From: Alteromonas sp. RKMC-009
GTDB lineage: Bacteria > Pseudomonadota > Gammaproteobacteria > Enterobacterales > Alteromonadaceae
Reading direction: 5' to 3'
Assembly (NCBI RefSeq): GCF_003584565.2
Contig: NZ_CP031010.1
Span: 3,348,001-3,412,000 of the forward strand
Length of the DNA stretch: 64,000 bases
Shown here: positions 33,999 to 43,468 of the stretch, piece after piece
Layout: the number at the start of each line of letters is the position of its first letter
Numbering within the stretch: position 1 is the stretch's first letter
Made by a program: the position numbers and the translations under genes
Notes under the pieces: model-generated
Databases searched by the model: none
What the model was told of the DNA's origin: nothing
The model's input: the letters and a program-made list of their open reading frames with translations, nothing else

Positions 33999-36026
33999 AT
34001 GCGCTATACCGCCCTTCCTTTTCCCCTGTTGCTGCTGAGTCAGGCAGTGAATTCTCATGGTCTGAGTATCGAACATATTGAGGTAAATGGCAGGGAAACC
34101 CGTCTCATAGGGGAAGCAATTTCAGCTTCAAATGGTATAGCAGGTCAGGATGAAATCAGTACCCGCCCTATGCTCCGCACCGGTGAAGTACTGGAACTCG
34201 TCCCCGGCATGGTTGTCACCCAGCACAGTGGTTCCGGTAAGGCTAACCAGTATTTTTTGCGTGGTTTCAACCTCGACCACGGTACAGATTTCAGCACTAC
34301 TGTTAACGGCATGCCGGTGAATATGCGAAGTCACGGCCACGGGCAGGGCTATACCGATCTGAACTTCATTACACCGGAATTTGTTCATTACATCGAATAC
34401 AACAAAGGCGCATACAACGCATTACAAGGTGACTTTTCAACTGCCGGATCTGCCAATTTCTACCTGACACCGGGCCTGCAACAAGACATAGTGAGTGTGG
34501 AAGCCGGAGAGAACAATTATCTGCGCACCGTAGCAGGATCAACCCTTTCTTTCGATGACGCCTCCCTGTTTCTTGGCGGCGAATTTAACCGCTACGATGG
34601 TCCCTGGCAGGATATCAGTGAAGATATCAACAAAGTAAACGGTCTGGTAAATTACAGTCAGAATACAGGCAACGGCTCTGTGGCTGTTACTTTCATGGCC
34701 TATGATAATAGCTGGAACTCAGCCGATCAGATCCCTGCCCGCGCTGTCGCATCAGGGTTGATTTCCCCGCTGGACTCGCTGGACACCACAGGAGGCGGGG
34801 AGTCCAGCCGCTACAGCTTGTCGGTTAATGTCACTGAAGGTGATTTTTATGCCAGTGCCTATCTCATCAACAGCGATTTAGATCTGTTCTCAAACTTTAC
34901 TTATTTTCTGGATAACCCGCTTCAGGGTGATCAATTTGAACAGGTAGACAGGCGGCAAATTACCGGAGGCGAAGCCGGTTATCACTTTTCTGCCAGCCCG
35001 GGCAAAATGGACTGGATGCATCAGATTGGCATACAGGTGAGACGGGATGACATCGATGAAGTCGGACTGTTCAATACACAAGCCCGTCAACGGACTGGCA
35101 CAGTACGTAGCGACAATGTGGACGAACTGTCTGTATCAGTCTTTTATCAGGGCGATTACCTGTTGAATGGCAAAACAACGGCCCGCCTTGGCGCCCGCTA
35201 TGATTACCTGACCGCAGATGTAAACAGTGATTTAGCTGCCAATTCGGGCAGTGCTGATGACGGTTTGCTCAGCCTGTCTGCCGGCCTGAGTTACATTTTC
35301 ACTCCCCATCTGGAAGGCTATGTAAATGCCGGACAATCATTTCATTCAAATGATGCACGTGGCGCTACCTTATCTGTGGATCCCCAAAGCGGCGATATTG
35401 CTGACCCGGTAGATTTGCTGGTACGGGGCAATACGGCAGAAACGGGGATCCGCTATTTCGACAGTGAAGTACTGAATCTGTCGGCTTCATTATGGTGGCT
35501 GGAACTTGATTCCGAACTGCTGTTTGTCGGTGATGCAGGCAACAGCGAGGCCAGCCGCGCGTCTGAGCGCTTCGGGGCCGAAATCGCAGCCTACTACTGG
35601 TTCACAGAACAATTGTCTGTTGATGTAGAAGTTGCCCTCACCCACTCCCGCTTTAAAGGCAGTGAGGAAGGTGAAGGAAACCGGATTGATGGTGCATTAG
35701 GTGAAGTAGTCAGTGCGGGCTTACGCTGGCAATTCGCTGAAGGCTGGGACAGCACATTACGTCTGAGGCACTTTGGCCCGCGAACTTTAGACAGCTACGG
35801 CGATGTTGAGTCCTCTGCCCTGACAGTGGTTAACGCTCAGCTCTCCAAACGCTTGCAGAACTGGACGTTCACCTTGCAGGCACTTAATTTACTGGACAGT
35901 GACGATCACGATATTGATTACCTGTACGAATCACAACTTCAGGACGAGACGGCGGCGGTAGAAGATATCCACTTTCACCCTATTGAACCCCGTACTATGC
36001 GCATTAAAGCGGCATACCGGTTTTAA
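33999..36026 (+). CDS. TonB-dependent outer-membrane receptor
   Basis: A 675-residue receptor with a short signal sequence (MRYTALPFPLLLLSQAVNSH), a TonB-box-like IEHIEVNGRE, a plug domain with LELVPGMVVTQHSGSGKANQ, FLRGFNLDHGTDF and NMRSHGHGQGYTDLNFITPE, and a beta-barrel ending in IKAAYRF with the terminal aromatic residue typical of outer-membrane barrels. The plug subfamily with the SHGHGQGY stretch is common in marine gammaproteobacteria; its ligand is not defined. A Fur-box-like site lies upstream, and a siderophore-type receptor follows 110 bp downstream, so iron or another metal chelate is the best guess. Confidence 0.9.
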   Translation: MRYTALPFPLLLLSQAVNSHGLSIEHIEVNGRETRLIGEAISASNGIAGQDEISTRPMLRTGEVLELVPGMVVTQHSGSGKANQYFLRGFNLDHGTDFSTTVNGMPVNMRSHGHGQGYTDLNFITPEFVHYIEYNKGAYNALQGDFSTAGSANFYLTPGLQQDIVSVEAGENNYLRTVAGSTLSFDDASLFLGGEFNRYDGPWQDISEDINKVNGLVNYSQNTGNGSVAVTFMAYDNSWNSADQIPARAVASGLISPLDSLDTTGGGESSRYSLSVNVTEGDFYASAYLINSDLDLFSNFTYFLDNPLQGDQFEQVDRRQITGGEAGYHFSASPGKMDWMHQIGIQVRRDDIDEVGLFNTQARQRTGTVRSDNVDELSVSVFYQGDYLLNGKTTARLGARYDYLTADVNSDLAANSGSADDGLLSLSAGLSYIFTPHLEGYVNAGQSFHSNDARGATLSVDPQSGDIADPVDLLVRGNTAETGIRYFDSEVLNLSASLWWLELDSELLFVGDAGNSEASRASERFGAEIAAYYWFTEQLSVDVEVALTHSRFKGSEEGEGNRIDGALGEVVSAGLRWQFAEGWDSTLRLRHFGPRTLDSYGDVESSALTVVNAQLSKRLQNWTFTLQALNLLDSDDHDIDYLYESQLQDETAAVEDIHFHPIEPRTMRIKAAYRF

Positions 36027-36079
36027 TATTGTGAAGTGCCGTTAAATCAACTTTTCAGAGAAAAGCTTGCAATTAGATT

Positions 36080-36098
36080 GAGAATGAGAATAATTATC
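36080..36098 (+). promoter_or_regulatory. Fur box
   Basis: GAGAATGAGAATAATTATC matches the 19-bp Fur consensus GATAATGATAATCATTATC at 16 positions. It is 38 bp before the start codon of the siderophore receptor, overlapping the likely promoter. Confidence 0.8.
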
Positions 36099-36136
36099 AG
36101 TTCTTAACTTATCTTAACTTTCAGGCTTTTCTTTTC

Positions 36137-38251
36137 ATGCAATATCAACCCCTCTCCCTGGCTGTCGCAGCTGCGCTGACGACAATGTCTGTCTGTGCTC
36201 AGGACCAGCAAGATGTAGAACAAATCGAAGTAAAAGGTCGTGCTCAGCAATTCTATCTGGACAGCCATACCCGCCTTGGAACAAAGACCGACGCAGATAT
36301 TATGGAAATCCCGTTGTCGGTACAGGTGTTAACCCGCCAGCTCATTCAGGATCAGGCCGCACGCGACATCACGGATATGTACCGCTCTATTGCCGGTGTC
36401 AGTGAATTCAGTTACTCCGGCGTGACATTCCGTGGCTTCAGGGACGACGGTAATGTGTTTTATGATGGCGTCCGCGGCGATCCTTTCTCCGGCTTCAGTG
36501 TGCCTCAGCTTTTCAACGTTGAACGTGTGGAAGTGCTGAAAGGGCCGGCGGCTTCCCTGTATGGCGGCGGCGAGCCGGGCGGTATGATTAACTACGTCAG
36601 CCGGAAACCGTCTTTTGAAGAAAAGAAAAATATCACCCTGACAGGCGGTAATTTCTCACTGGCAGGTGCATCAGCTGACTTTACCGGTGCGGTTTCTGAC
36701 ACCGCGGCATACCGTTTAGGCGGATTCTATGAAAGCCAGGACAGCTTCAGAAATAACGCTGATTCAGAAAATATTGAGCTGGCCGGCGGCATGACTTTCC
36801 TGTCAGGACAGGATACAACCCTGACCACAACCTTCGATTACATCGTGCAGAACCTGGGTGGTAACCGCCTTCGTGGTGTACCCGTGGATGACGACGGGAA
36901 TTTCATTGTAGATCGCAGCTACAACGCAAACGAGAAAGGCGATTATCAGGATCTCGAAGCGCTGGTTTTACAGGCAAACCTGACCCACAACTTCACAGAC
37001 AACCTGTCGTTTAACGGTACACTGCGTTATCTGGATAACGAGCGTGAGCAGGCCTATCATGAATCCAGAAGCTGGGTGGATGCCAACGGCGACGGTGAAG
37101 CCAATATTGATGATCAAATTATCCGCCGCGAATACCGCAAACAGTACAGAGCAAATGATGAAATCAGTCTGACACTGGACTTCGTGTATGATTTCGACAC
37201 CGGTGAAACTGCACACCAGTTCTTATTTGGTGGTGACTTCCACAATATGGAAACGGAATACGACTACTTCCGTGCCCGCTATGAAGCGGACGGCGTAGCC
37301 AACCTGAATATCTTTACCCTGAATTACGGCATTACCGACCCTTCAACATATGATCTCACAGACATGAACCGTGACGGCAATAAGCGTCAGCGAATGAGTG
37401 CCTACATTCAGGACAAGATCCAGTTCTCGCCTTCATTGGCCCTGCTCGTAGGTGCCAGACTTGATCACTTCGATGAAGAAAATAAAGAAACGCTGGCGGA
37501 ATATTCTGACAGTGATATATCGCCCCGCGCCGGCCTTATCTACACGCCTTCTGACAACACTACCGTTTACCTGAACTACTCGCAGAGTTTCAATCCTGTG
37601 GATCCCAACGACTTCGCGGAAGCCGGCCCTGTTCAACTTTCTCCGGAAACCGGCGAACAAGTAGAACTGGGCCTCAAGCAAAGCTGGCTGGATAACCGCA
37701 TTATGACAACCGTTGCTGTTTATCAAATCGACAAAGAAAACCTTGTGATTGCCAATCCGGACTACATCGAAGGTGAAAATGATGCCACAGAGCCGGCGCT
37801 GATTAATTTCGGACTGGTGGAAAGCGAAGGCGCAGAGTTCACTCTGGTGGGTGATCTTACTAATGCCATCAGCGTGACTGCCAACTATGCCTACAACGAT
37901 ACGCGGATTGCATCGGGCGAAACAGCCAACACTTATGACGGCACCCGCCTGGCCAATACACCCCGCCATCAGGCAGGACTCTGGACACGCTATGCTATCG
38001 ACAGTATTGATTCTTCCGTGGCATTCGGGGTTGATTACGTCAGTGAACAACGAAGCCTGGACGGTCAAAAAGTGAAACCCTACACCGTGTTTGATGCCAG
38101 CTGGACGACGTCGTGGGATGACCTGCTGCTAAGCATAAACGTACGGAACCTGTTTGATAAAGTCTACGCAGTCAGCGGATTCAGCGAACGTAATGGCCAC
38201 TTCCCCGGCGAGCCAAGGGAGATAGTTGTACAGCTCAGCTACGACTTCTGA
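36137..38251 (+). CDS. TonB-dependent siderophore receptor
   Basis: A 704-residue receptor of the ferric-siderophore type. After a signal peptide (ends near VCAQDQ) come the TonB box EQIEVKGRA, the plug motifs IPLSVQVLTRQLIQDQ and FNVERVEVLKGPAASLYGGG with EPGGMINYVSRKP, and a barrel ending IVVQLSYDF. This plug pattern is that of FhuE/FpvA-like receptors for ferric hydroxamates and related siderophores. Upstream is a strong Fur box, so it should be induced by iron limitation. No siderophore synthesis genes are nearby, consistent with use of foreign siderophores. A long perfect terminator follows. Confidence 0.95.
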   Translation: MQYQPLSLAVAAALTTMSVCAQDQQDVEQIEVKGRAQQFYLDSHTRLGTKTDADIMEIPLSVQVLTRQLIQDQAARDITDMYRSIAGVSEFSYSGVTFRGFRDDGNVFYDGVRGDPFSGFSVPQLFNVERVEVLKGPAASLYGGGEPGGMINYVSRKPSFEEKKNITLTGGNFSLAGASADFTGAVSDTAAYRLGGFYESQDSFRNNADSENIELAGGMTFLSGQDTTLTTTFDYIVQNLGGNRLRGVPVDDDGNFIVDRSYNANEKGDYQDLEALVLQANLTHNFTDNLSFNGTLRYLDNEREQAYHESRSWVDANGDGEANIDDQIIRREYRKQYRANDEISLTLDFVYDFDTGETAHQFLFGGDFHNMETEYDYFRARYEADGVANLNIFTLNYGITDPSTYDLTDMNRDGNKRQRMSAYIQDKIQFSPSLALLVGARLDHFDEENKETLAEYSDSDISPRAGLIYTPSDNTTVYLNYSQSFNPVDPNDFAEAGPVQLSPETGEQVELGLKQSWLDNRIMTTVAVYQIDKENLVIANPDYIEGENDATEPALINFGLVESEGAEFTLVGDLTNAISVTANYAYNDTRIASGETANTYDGTRLANTPRHQAGLWTRYAIDSIDSSVAFGVDYVSEQRSLDGQKVKPYTVFDASWTTSWDDLLLSINVRNLFDKVYAVSGFSERNGHFPGEPREIVVQLSYDF

Positions 38252-38260
38252 TGACAAACT

Positions 38261-38298
38261 AATCCTGTAAAGCCTGTTGCCGGTCGCTTTACAGGATT
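38261..38298 (+). terminator. Strong terminator after the siderophore receptor
   Basis: AATCCTGTAAAGC (38261-38273) and GCTTTACAGGATT (38286-38298) form a perfect 13-bp stem with a 12-nt loop, followed by ATTTC. Confidence 0.8.
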
Positions 38299-38355
38299 AT
38301 TTCACCGCTCCCGTACGATAATATGCCCGCCAATTCAAACCACCGCAGTTAAACC

Positions 38356-38937
38356 GTGCCGTTTTTTAATCTTTTACTCATCGCTTTTGCAATGTCTACC
38401 GATGCTTTTGCTGCCTCTCTCAGTAAAGGCAGTCAGTTGCAATCACCGCGCTTCATCAATGCGTTAAAGCTGGGCCTGCTTTTTGGCGTTATCGAAGGGA
38501 TCACACCTGTCATCGGCTGGTTAATTGGTTCCGCCGGCGCAGAATACATTGAGCAGTACGATCACTGGATAGCATTCGGCTTACTGGTGCTGTTAGGCGC
38601 ACACATGATTTACGCGTCGTTTAATGGTGATGAAGAAGAAGATAGTCCCGGCGAAGCAGTACCGGCTCAGAAGCAATCCTTTATGGCTTTTACGCTTACC
38701 GCATTCGGCACCAGTATCGATGCCATGACTGTCGGTGTAAGTTTCGCCTTTCTGGATGTCAATATTGCACTCGCTGCGTTGATGATAGGCCTGGCCACCT
38801 GCCTGATGGTAACCATCGGGGCACTGCTGGGACATAAACTGAGCCATATCGTGGGCGAAAAAGCTGAAGCCGTGGGCGGGATTGTGCTGATTGGCATCGG
38901 CAGCTGGATTTTGTATTCTCATTTATCTGTAATGTAA
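38356..38937 (+). CDS. mntP: Manganese efflux pump MntP
   Basis: A 193-residue, six-helix inner-membrane protein that exports Mn2+. The duplicated half-repeats with conserved acidic residues are seen as AFAMSTDAFAASLSKG and TAFGTSIDAMTVGVSFAFLD. A charged cytoplasmic loop (GDEEEDSPGEAVPAQ) separates the halves. The start is GTG at 38356, with no clear Shine-Dalgarno. Only 57 bp separate it from the preceding terminator, too little for a yybP-ykoY manganese riboswitch, which controls mntP in enterobacteria; I see none. It is followed 14 bp later by an acetyltransferase gene. Confidence 0.94.
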   Translation: MPFFNLLLIAFAMSTDAFAASLSKGSQLQSPRFINALKLGLLFGVIEGITPVIGWLIGSAGAEYIEQYDHWIAFGLLVLLGAHMIYASFNGDEEEDSPGEAVPAQKQSFMAFTLTAFGTSIDAMTVGVSFAFLDVNIALAALMIGLATCLMVTIGALLGHKLSHIVGEKAEAVGGIVLIGIGSWILYSHLSVM

Positions 38938-38951
38938 AAACGGACATCAGC

Positions 38952-39407
38952 ATGCACATTCAGTACGACGATCTGCAAGGAACCGACATTATTGCACTGC
39001 TGGAAGAGCACCTGGCAGATATGTTCGCAACATCACCGGCAGAAAGCGTGCATGCTCTGGATTTGAACGCTCTGAAAGCACCGGATATCCATTTTTTCTC
39101 TGCCAGAAAAGACGGCAAATTGCTGGGCTGTGTGGCAGTAAAGCAGCACAGCGATGCTGTAGCAGAACTCAAATCCATGCGCACTACCAGAGCGGCACGG
39201 AGAACCGGCGCCGGATATGCCTTGCTCCTTCACGCCATCTCCTTTTGTCGCGAAAAGGGATTTACCACCCTCAGCCTGGAAACGGGCACCCAGCCTTTCT
39301 TCGATCCCGCAAGAAAACTCTACTATCGTAATGGTTTTAAAGACTGCGGACCTTTTGCATCTTATCAGCCCGATCCGAACAGTCATTTTATGACGCTGAG
39401 GCTTTAG
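38952..39407 (+). CDS. GNAT-family N-acetyltransferase
   Basis: A 151-residue GNAT protein. The acetyl-CoA binding motif A appears as SMRTTRAARRTGAGYALLLH, and motif B as LSLETGTQPFFDPARKLYYR followed by NGFKDCGPFASY. These match the small YafP/PhnO-like enzymes that acetylate an amino group of a small molecule or amino acid. The substrate is not known. It lies 14 bp after mntP and is probably cotranscribed with it. Confidence 0.85.
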   Translation: MHIQYDDLQGTDIIALLEEHLADMFATSPAESVHALDLNALKAPDIHFFSARKDGKLLGCVAVKQHSDAVAELKSMRTTRAARRTGAGYALLLHAISFCREKGFTTLSLETGTQPFFDPARKLYYRNGFKDCGPFASYQPDPNSHFMTLRL

Positions 39408-39534
39408 AACTGCGAAGCTACCACTGAATTCGATAAATCAGGTTAAATTGTTCTCAAAATAGAGATGCCCTGCAGTCGCAGGTTTGCCGGAACGTCTGTA
39501 ATCTAATTGCGATTTCAAACCGGATTTATCAACC

Positions 39535-40725
39535 ATGAATACCATTTCAAAACCTTATAATCTGGTTGCCCGCATGCTGCACTGGGCAATTGCAATATTA
39601 ATATTCTGGGCAATCGCTCTTGGCCTGGTTGCTGAGGGAATGCCAAACTCTCCGGATAAAATTGAACTGTTTGTGCTGCATAAGTCCGCAGGTTTTACAG
39701 TACTTGTACTGGCAGTTGTGCGCTTGTTCTGGCGCTTGGCGCATCCTCCCGCCCCTATCGGGCTTCCTCCCCTGAAGGAAAAGCTGGCGTCAGCCGGTCA
39801 CTGGGGGTTGTACCTGCTCATGCTGGCGGTTCCGTTAAGTGGCTGGCTGTTAAATTCCACTGCGGGCTATCCGTTTGCCTGGTTTAATTTAATTTCCGTT
39901 CCTCATATTCCGGGACTGGATAACGGAAGCCGTGACTTCTTTTCATCTCTGCATGAGTACTTGTTTTACATTATCGCACTGATGGTAGCAGGTCATATTG
40001 CCATGCTGGTTCTTCATAAGTTCATGGATGGCATCAGCCTGTTACCGCGAATGTTGCCAGGTAAGTCGCTTGTCAGTGCAAGTGCGCTGTCTTTCGTACT
40101 TGTTTTATTAATAAGCTTTACCTTCTATAAGGCGGAAGAAATATCCCCGGACTCATCAGATATACCGGTCACAACGCAGCTTCCAACAGCCGCTGCAGCA
40201 CAACAGGAAGTAAATCAGACTGACAGCCCGCGATGGGAAATGGTCGCAACGCCTGATAATTTTAAATTTACCAACAGCTACGCAGGCCAACCTTTTACTG
40301 GCGCAATCCGTCAGTTTACGCCGGCAATCTATTTCGACCCTACAGATCCTGAAAGCGGGATCATTGATGTCACAATCAATACCCAAAGCATTACGACTAA
40401 CAACAAAGACTGGGATGGCACCATTAAAGGAAGTCAATGGTTCGCAACTGAAGCCCACCCTGAGGCGCACTATCTGAGTCGCGATATCAGAAAAGAAAAT
40501 GGTAAATTTATTGCTGACGGCGAACTCACATTAAAGGGAATGACAAAACCAATTTCTGTGACGTTCAGCTGGCAGGAAAGCAACGGTGAGGCCAGGTTCA
40601 TAGGCTCTGCGACCATCGACAGACGGGATTTTGAAATCGGCAGCGGCAGTTGGGCTACAAATGCCAGCGTTGCTTATGAGGTTGAGCTGGCCATCGATTT
40701 GAAATTGATGAAACAGACGAACTGA
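39535..40725 (+). CDS. Cytochrome b561 - YceI domain fusion
   Basis: Residues about 5-190 form a four-helix cytochrome b561 membrane domain; likely haem-ligand histidines are in ARMLHWAIAI, LFVLHKSAGF, HWGLYLL, HEYLFYI and GHIAMLVLHK. A further hydrophobic helix (about 180-200) and a polar linker lead to a YceI-type lipocalin-like domain (about 225-392, with FTGAIRQFTPAIYFDP, SQWFATEAHPEAHYLSRDI, GELTLKGMTKPISVTFSW, DRRDFEIGSGSW). In E. coli, cybB/yceJ and yceI products are separate but linked genes. YceI domains bind polyisoprenoids; fusion to a b-type cytochrome suggests a quinone- or isoprenoid-coupled redox role in the periplasm, which is inference. Confidence 0.9.
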   Translation: MNTISKPYNLVARMLHWAIAILIFWAIALGLVAEGMPNSPDKIELFVLHKSAGFTVLVLAVVRLFWRLAHPPAPIGLPPLKEKLASAGHWGLYLLMLAVPLSGWLLNSTAGYPFAWFNLISVPHIPGLDNGSRDFFSSLHEYLFYIIALMVAGHIAMLVLHKFMDGISLLPRMLPGKSLVSASALSFVLVLLISFTFYKAEEISPDSSDIPVTTQLPTAAAAQQEVNQTDSPRWEMVATPDNFKFTNSYAGQPFTGAIRQFTPAIYFDPTDPESGIIDVTINTQSITTNNKDWDGTIKGSQWFATEAHPEAHYLSRDIRKENGKFIADGELTLKGMTKPISVTFSWQESNGEARFIGSATIDRRDFEIGSGSWATNASVAYEVELAIDLKLMKQTN

Positions 40726-40746
40726 GACACTTCAAATAGCGGAGGT

Positions 40747-40770
40747 CAGAATGAGTACTCTCTCATTCTG
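40747..40770. terminator. Hairpin between convergent genes
   Basis: CAGAATGAG (40747-40755), loop TACTCT and CTCATTCTG (40762-40770) form a perfect 9-bp stem between the b561 and M48 gene ends. No T-run is seen. Confidence 0.5.
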
Positions 40771-40792
40771 CTCCGGCTAAAAGTCTGCGCGG

Positions 40793-41809
40793 TTATTGAT
40801 TAAACGCCCTCGCCTTTTCAATCCGCTCCTGCATAACCGGATGTGTAGACAACCAGTTCTCTACGGTTTCACTGGCCTCAGGCAATGATTCACTCAGTTT
40901 TTCCATCGCTCTGGCGAAATCTTCCGGATTGCGGCCGGTGACGGAAAGCTGATGTAACGCAAAATCATCGGCTGCACGTTCGTGAGCCTGCGAGAACTTA
41001 TTATGCAACACAGTGGAACCGACACCGAAGAAAGCTTCAATGGCACCGGTGAGATCACCGAAAAAGTAAGATACCGCCAATGTAGTAAATAAAGATTCGG
41101 CAATCATCTGCATTGAGTGATTCTGCTCAACGTGACCCACCTCGTGGAGCAAAATGGCATCGAGTATTGCTAAATCCTCCCCGGCAAGGGTAATCATGTC
41201 ATCAGTATAAACAATGGTGCCATCGGGTAAGGCAAATGCGTTTGGCCCGGTAAAAGAGGATTTACGGAACTGAATATCAAAGTAGTCATGATTAACACGG
41301 ATATCGTTGATCACTTTATGAAAATGAGCCTGCAACGATGATTGTTGCGTAACCGGCAAGCCGCTTGGCTCCAGGATGGTGGCATCCATGGCACTCAAGG
41401 TGTGTTGCGAGGCAACAAACTTTGCTTCCTGCGGGATCACATCAGCAAATCGCACCGCTATCCAGGGCATGATGAAAGCAAAGACCAGATACAATAAAAC
41501 CGGTACCATCACGACACTGGCAATTACCCAGTGTCGTTTTGATTCCAGTTTATTGATGGCATCTCCGCCCTTTCCATCCAGCCAGGCATCCAGAGACTCT
41601 GAACTGTCGCACACCAGTAATACGTTACCGGGCAAGGTGATTTCACGGGGAAGGCGACCCAATTTAGGTTTGCAGGTCACCTCACTACGCAGATACGTTT
41701 GCTCACTATTGCCTTCAAAGCTGCCGATAATCAGTGCTTCACTGTTCACATCACAGTCAACCTGGTATGCCGCAGCGCCGGCACGGGGATACAACTGTCC
41801 TTTTGCCAC
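40793..41809 (-). CDS. Membrane-bound M48-family metallopeptidase
   Basis: The 338-residue protein has an N-terminal soluble region, one transmembrane segment (about 95-118), and an M48 domain with the zinc motif HEVGH at 222-226 and a downstream HERAADDFAL that supplies the third ligand Glu. Such Ste24/HtpX-like enzymes degrade membrane or periplasmic proteins. It begins three bases after the YjgN-like gene ends, so the two are cotranscribed; the pairing of an M48 peptidase with a DUF898 membrane protein is recurrent in Gram-negative genomes. The substrate is unknown. Confidence 0.88.
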   Translation of the reverse strand: MAKGQLYPRAGAAAYQVDCDVNSEALIIGSFEGNSEQTYLRSEVTCKPKLGRLPREITLPGNVLLVCDSSESLDAWLDGKGGDAINKLESKRHWVIASVVMVPVLLYLVFAFIMPWIAVRFADVIPQEAKFVASQHTLSAMDATILEPSGLPVTQQSSLQAHFHKVINDIRVNHDYFDIQFRKSSFTGPNAFALPDGTIVYTDDMITLAGEDLAILDAILLHEVGHVEQNHSMQMIAESLFTTLAVSYFFGDLTGAIEAFFGVGSTVLHNKFSQAHERAADDFALHQLSVTGRNPEDFARAMEKLSESLPEASETVENWLSTHPVMQERIEKARAFNQ

Positions 41810-41812
41810 AAC

Positions 41813-43060
41813 TTACCCCAGAGCAATATCCACATCGAATAATCCGGCAGCTTCTTCACCTGCCGCACCAACATCACTGGTGTAGCCTTCCATGACCTTA
41901 TCGACGTCAGACAGTATCGCTACCTGCGTACGCTCTGCATAGAAATTAGCGGTGCGGACTTTGGTCCACGGGAAGGCAAAGCCCAGTGTGAAAATGATGG
42001 CCAGAATGTTCGTGCCGCGCAGGCTGATAAGCTCACCCACCCCCACGTCAGATGAGAATCTCGCAATGCCGTCCAGCTCTGTAACCGCAAAAAGGTGATT
42101 CCGGATACGTGCGGAATAAAAGCCTGACGCAATCACATAGGCCAGAAAATACATTGCAAATGTGCCGAAAGTGAATACCAGAGAACCCGATGAAGAAAAC
42201 TCATCACCTGATGAAGAGGAGAATATTCCCACTGCCATAAAGATCCCGCCAATAAAGAAAATACCAAAAGCGATGGCGCCGGCGGCGATCCCTGTACCGA
42301 AATATTCGCCGGTATTTAAACGGGTTTTAAATGACTTATCGCCGTAACCGGATGATTCCAGCAAGAACTGATCTATCTTTTTCAGAGCCAGTGGCAATAT
42401 GAGATAAAGGGTAAATAAACTGGCTACCGGCCAAAGTACAAACACGACAAACGCCCGGCCGAAACGACCTTTAAAGTTAAAGCGGACATTGCGGTAAGAC
42501 GTCATACGCATTTTGAAACGGTAACTGAGAATCACCAGTACAGGTGTAAGCAAGCCCAGACAAATGGCCACGATGACGCCGGCAAGCGGGTTGAAGTAAC
42601 TGGCAAGGAAATAGCCGCCAAAAAGTACCACGGCGATGGCGCGTCCCTTGAGGATTTGCAGGGGTTCAGCCAGGTAAGCAAAACGGTGACCGTCTATGTC
42701 GGTATTGCCGTAAAAATAACGGTTAGTTCTTACCTTTGCCCAGGCAGAATAAATACCCAGTGTTGCGATGGTAAGGGCCAGATTTACGATCCAGATTGAG
42801 AAAAACTCGCCTGTTGTACCATGAAATTTTACAGGCACAGTGCGTAGCGGTTGAACAGCCTGCCCGGCATCATCCTGAGCCCCCCCTGGCTGTTGTGCAC
42901 CGGCAGCCGGCTCCGGAGAAGACATGCTGGCAGATTCTTTGGCAGCAATCAGTTTATCGAGCATCCGGGCTCTGTCAGGCCAGGCTTGCTCATCAACGGT
43001 TGAACGTGCTTCTTTAAGCTCAAACAAGGTATAGCCTGAGTAATCGATTTCATTTTCCAT
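41813..43060 (-). CDS. DUF898 (YjgN-like) multi-pass membrane protein
   Basis: A 415-residue protein with a polar N-terminus (about 90 residues, acidic and Gln/Ala-rich) followed by several hydrophobic helices. DUF898 hallmarks are VKFHGTTGEFFSIWIVNLAL, SAWAKVRTNRYFYGNTDIDG, FAYLAEPLQILKGR and the later repeat SLRGTNILAIIFTLGFAFPW with TKVRTANFYAERTQ. Function is not known for any close relative that I can name. I use the ATG at 43058-43060; a GTG two codons upstream is also possible. It precedes an M48 peptidase, suggesting a joint role in membrane protein quality control. Confidence 0.87.
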   Translation of the reverse strand: MENEIDYSGYTLFELKEARSTVDEQAWPDRARMLDKLIAAKESASMSSPEPAAGAQQPGGAQDDAGQAVQPLRTVPVKFHGTTGEFFSIWIVNLALTIATLGIYSAWAKVRTNRYFYGNTDIDGHRFAYLAEPLQILKGRAIAVVLFGGYFLASYFNPLAGVIVAICLGLLTPVLVILSYRFKMRMTSYRNVRFNFKGRFGRAFVVFVLWPVASLFTLYLILPLALKKIDQFLLESSGYGDKSFKTRLNTGEYFGTGIAAGAIAFGIFFIGGIFMAVGIFSSSSGDEFSSSGSLVFTFGTFAMYFLAYVIASGFYSARIRNHLFAVTELDGIARFSSDVGVGELISLRGTNILAIIFTLGFAFPWTKVRTANFYAERTQVAILSDVDKVMEGYTSDVGAAGEEAAGLFDVDIALG

Positions 43061-43155
43061 ATGCACTCATTTTTATATTTTTTGTCCATTCTGTGACGAC
43101 ATATCACGTGTAAGAACATACTGAAAACACAGTCATTCAGCAAGTATGAAACCTC

Positions 43156-43329
43156 TTACTTTGCCTTTGCGATGAGCTTGCTGAGACTCGCCAGAATCAA
43201 AAATAGCAACCCCGTCTGAAAATGTTCTATAAACAAGTCGCGACTGTCATAAACAAACCTTTCCCAAACCGCCTGAGCGAAGAAAAGGCCTGCGCCGGTG
43301 TAGTACGTCACATCTAAAAGTCTGTTCAT
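43156..43329 (-). CDS. Small hypothetical membrane protein (57 aa)
   Basis: With the ATG at 43327-43329 the peptide starts MNRLLDVTYYTGAGLFFAQA and ends in a hydrophobic helix (FQTGLLFLILASLSKLIAKA). A GGA motif lies about ten bases upstream. A longer frame back to 43383 would read through a terminator stem, so I reject it. It has one certain and one possible membrane segment and no recognised family. It sits between the CHRD lipoprotein gene and the YjgN-like gene, all on the minus strand. Confidence 0.5.
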   Translation of the reverse strand: MNRLLDVTYYTGAGLFFAQAVWERFVYDSRDLFIEHFQTGLLFLILASLSKLIAKAK

Positions 43330-43352
43330 TGCTGAAATTCCGGAAAAAGAAA

Positions 43353-43368
43353 GGCTACCGGAGTAGCC
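43353..43368 (-). terminator. Terminator-like stem upstream of the small membrane gene
   Basis: GGCTAC, loop and GTAGCC form a 6-bp stem; on the minus strand TTTCTTTTT follows. It lies 24 bp before the small gene's start, so it would act as an attenuator or stop read-through from the CHRD gene. Confidence 0.6.
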
Positions 43369-43468
43369 TTCAAATGGAGTCATTACAATAGATACAACAG
43401 GGATCCTGGCAAATTTCAGTCAGTGCAGAAACTGTACTTAGTACCTGAAGTTTCCCATAAAAAAAGAA

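Noticed and set aside
37433..38068. Long antisense frame (211 codons) inside the siderophore receptor
   Set aside because: It mirrors the codon bias of the receptor gene and has no start site support.
38299..38355. yybP-ykoY riboswitch before mntP
   Set aside because: Only 57 bp separate the terminator from the start codon, and no conserved motif is present.
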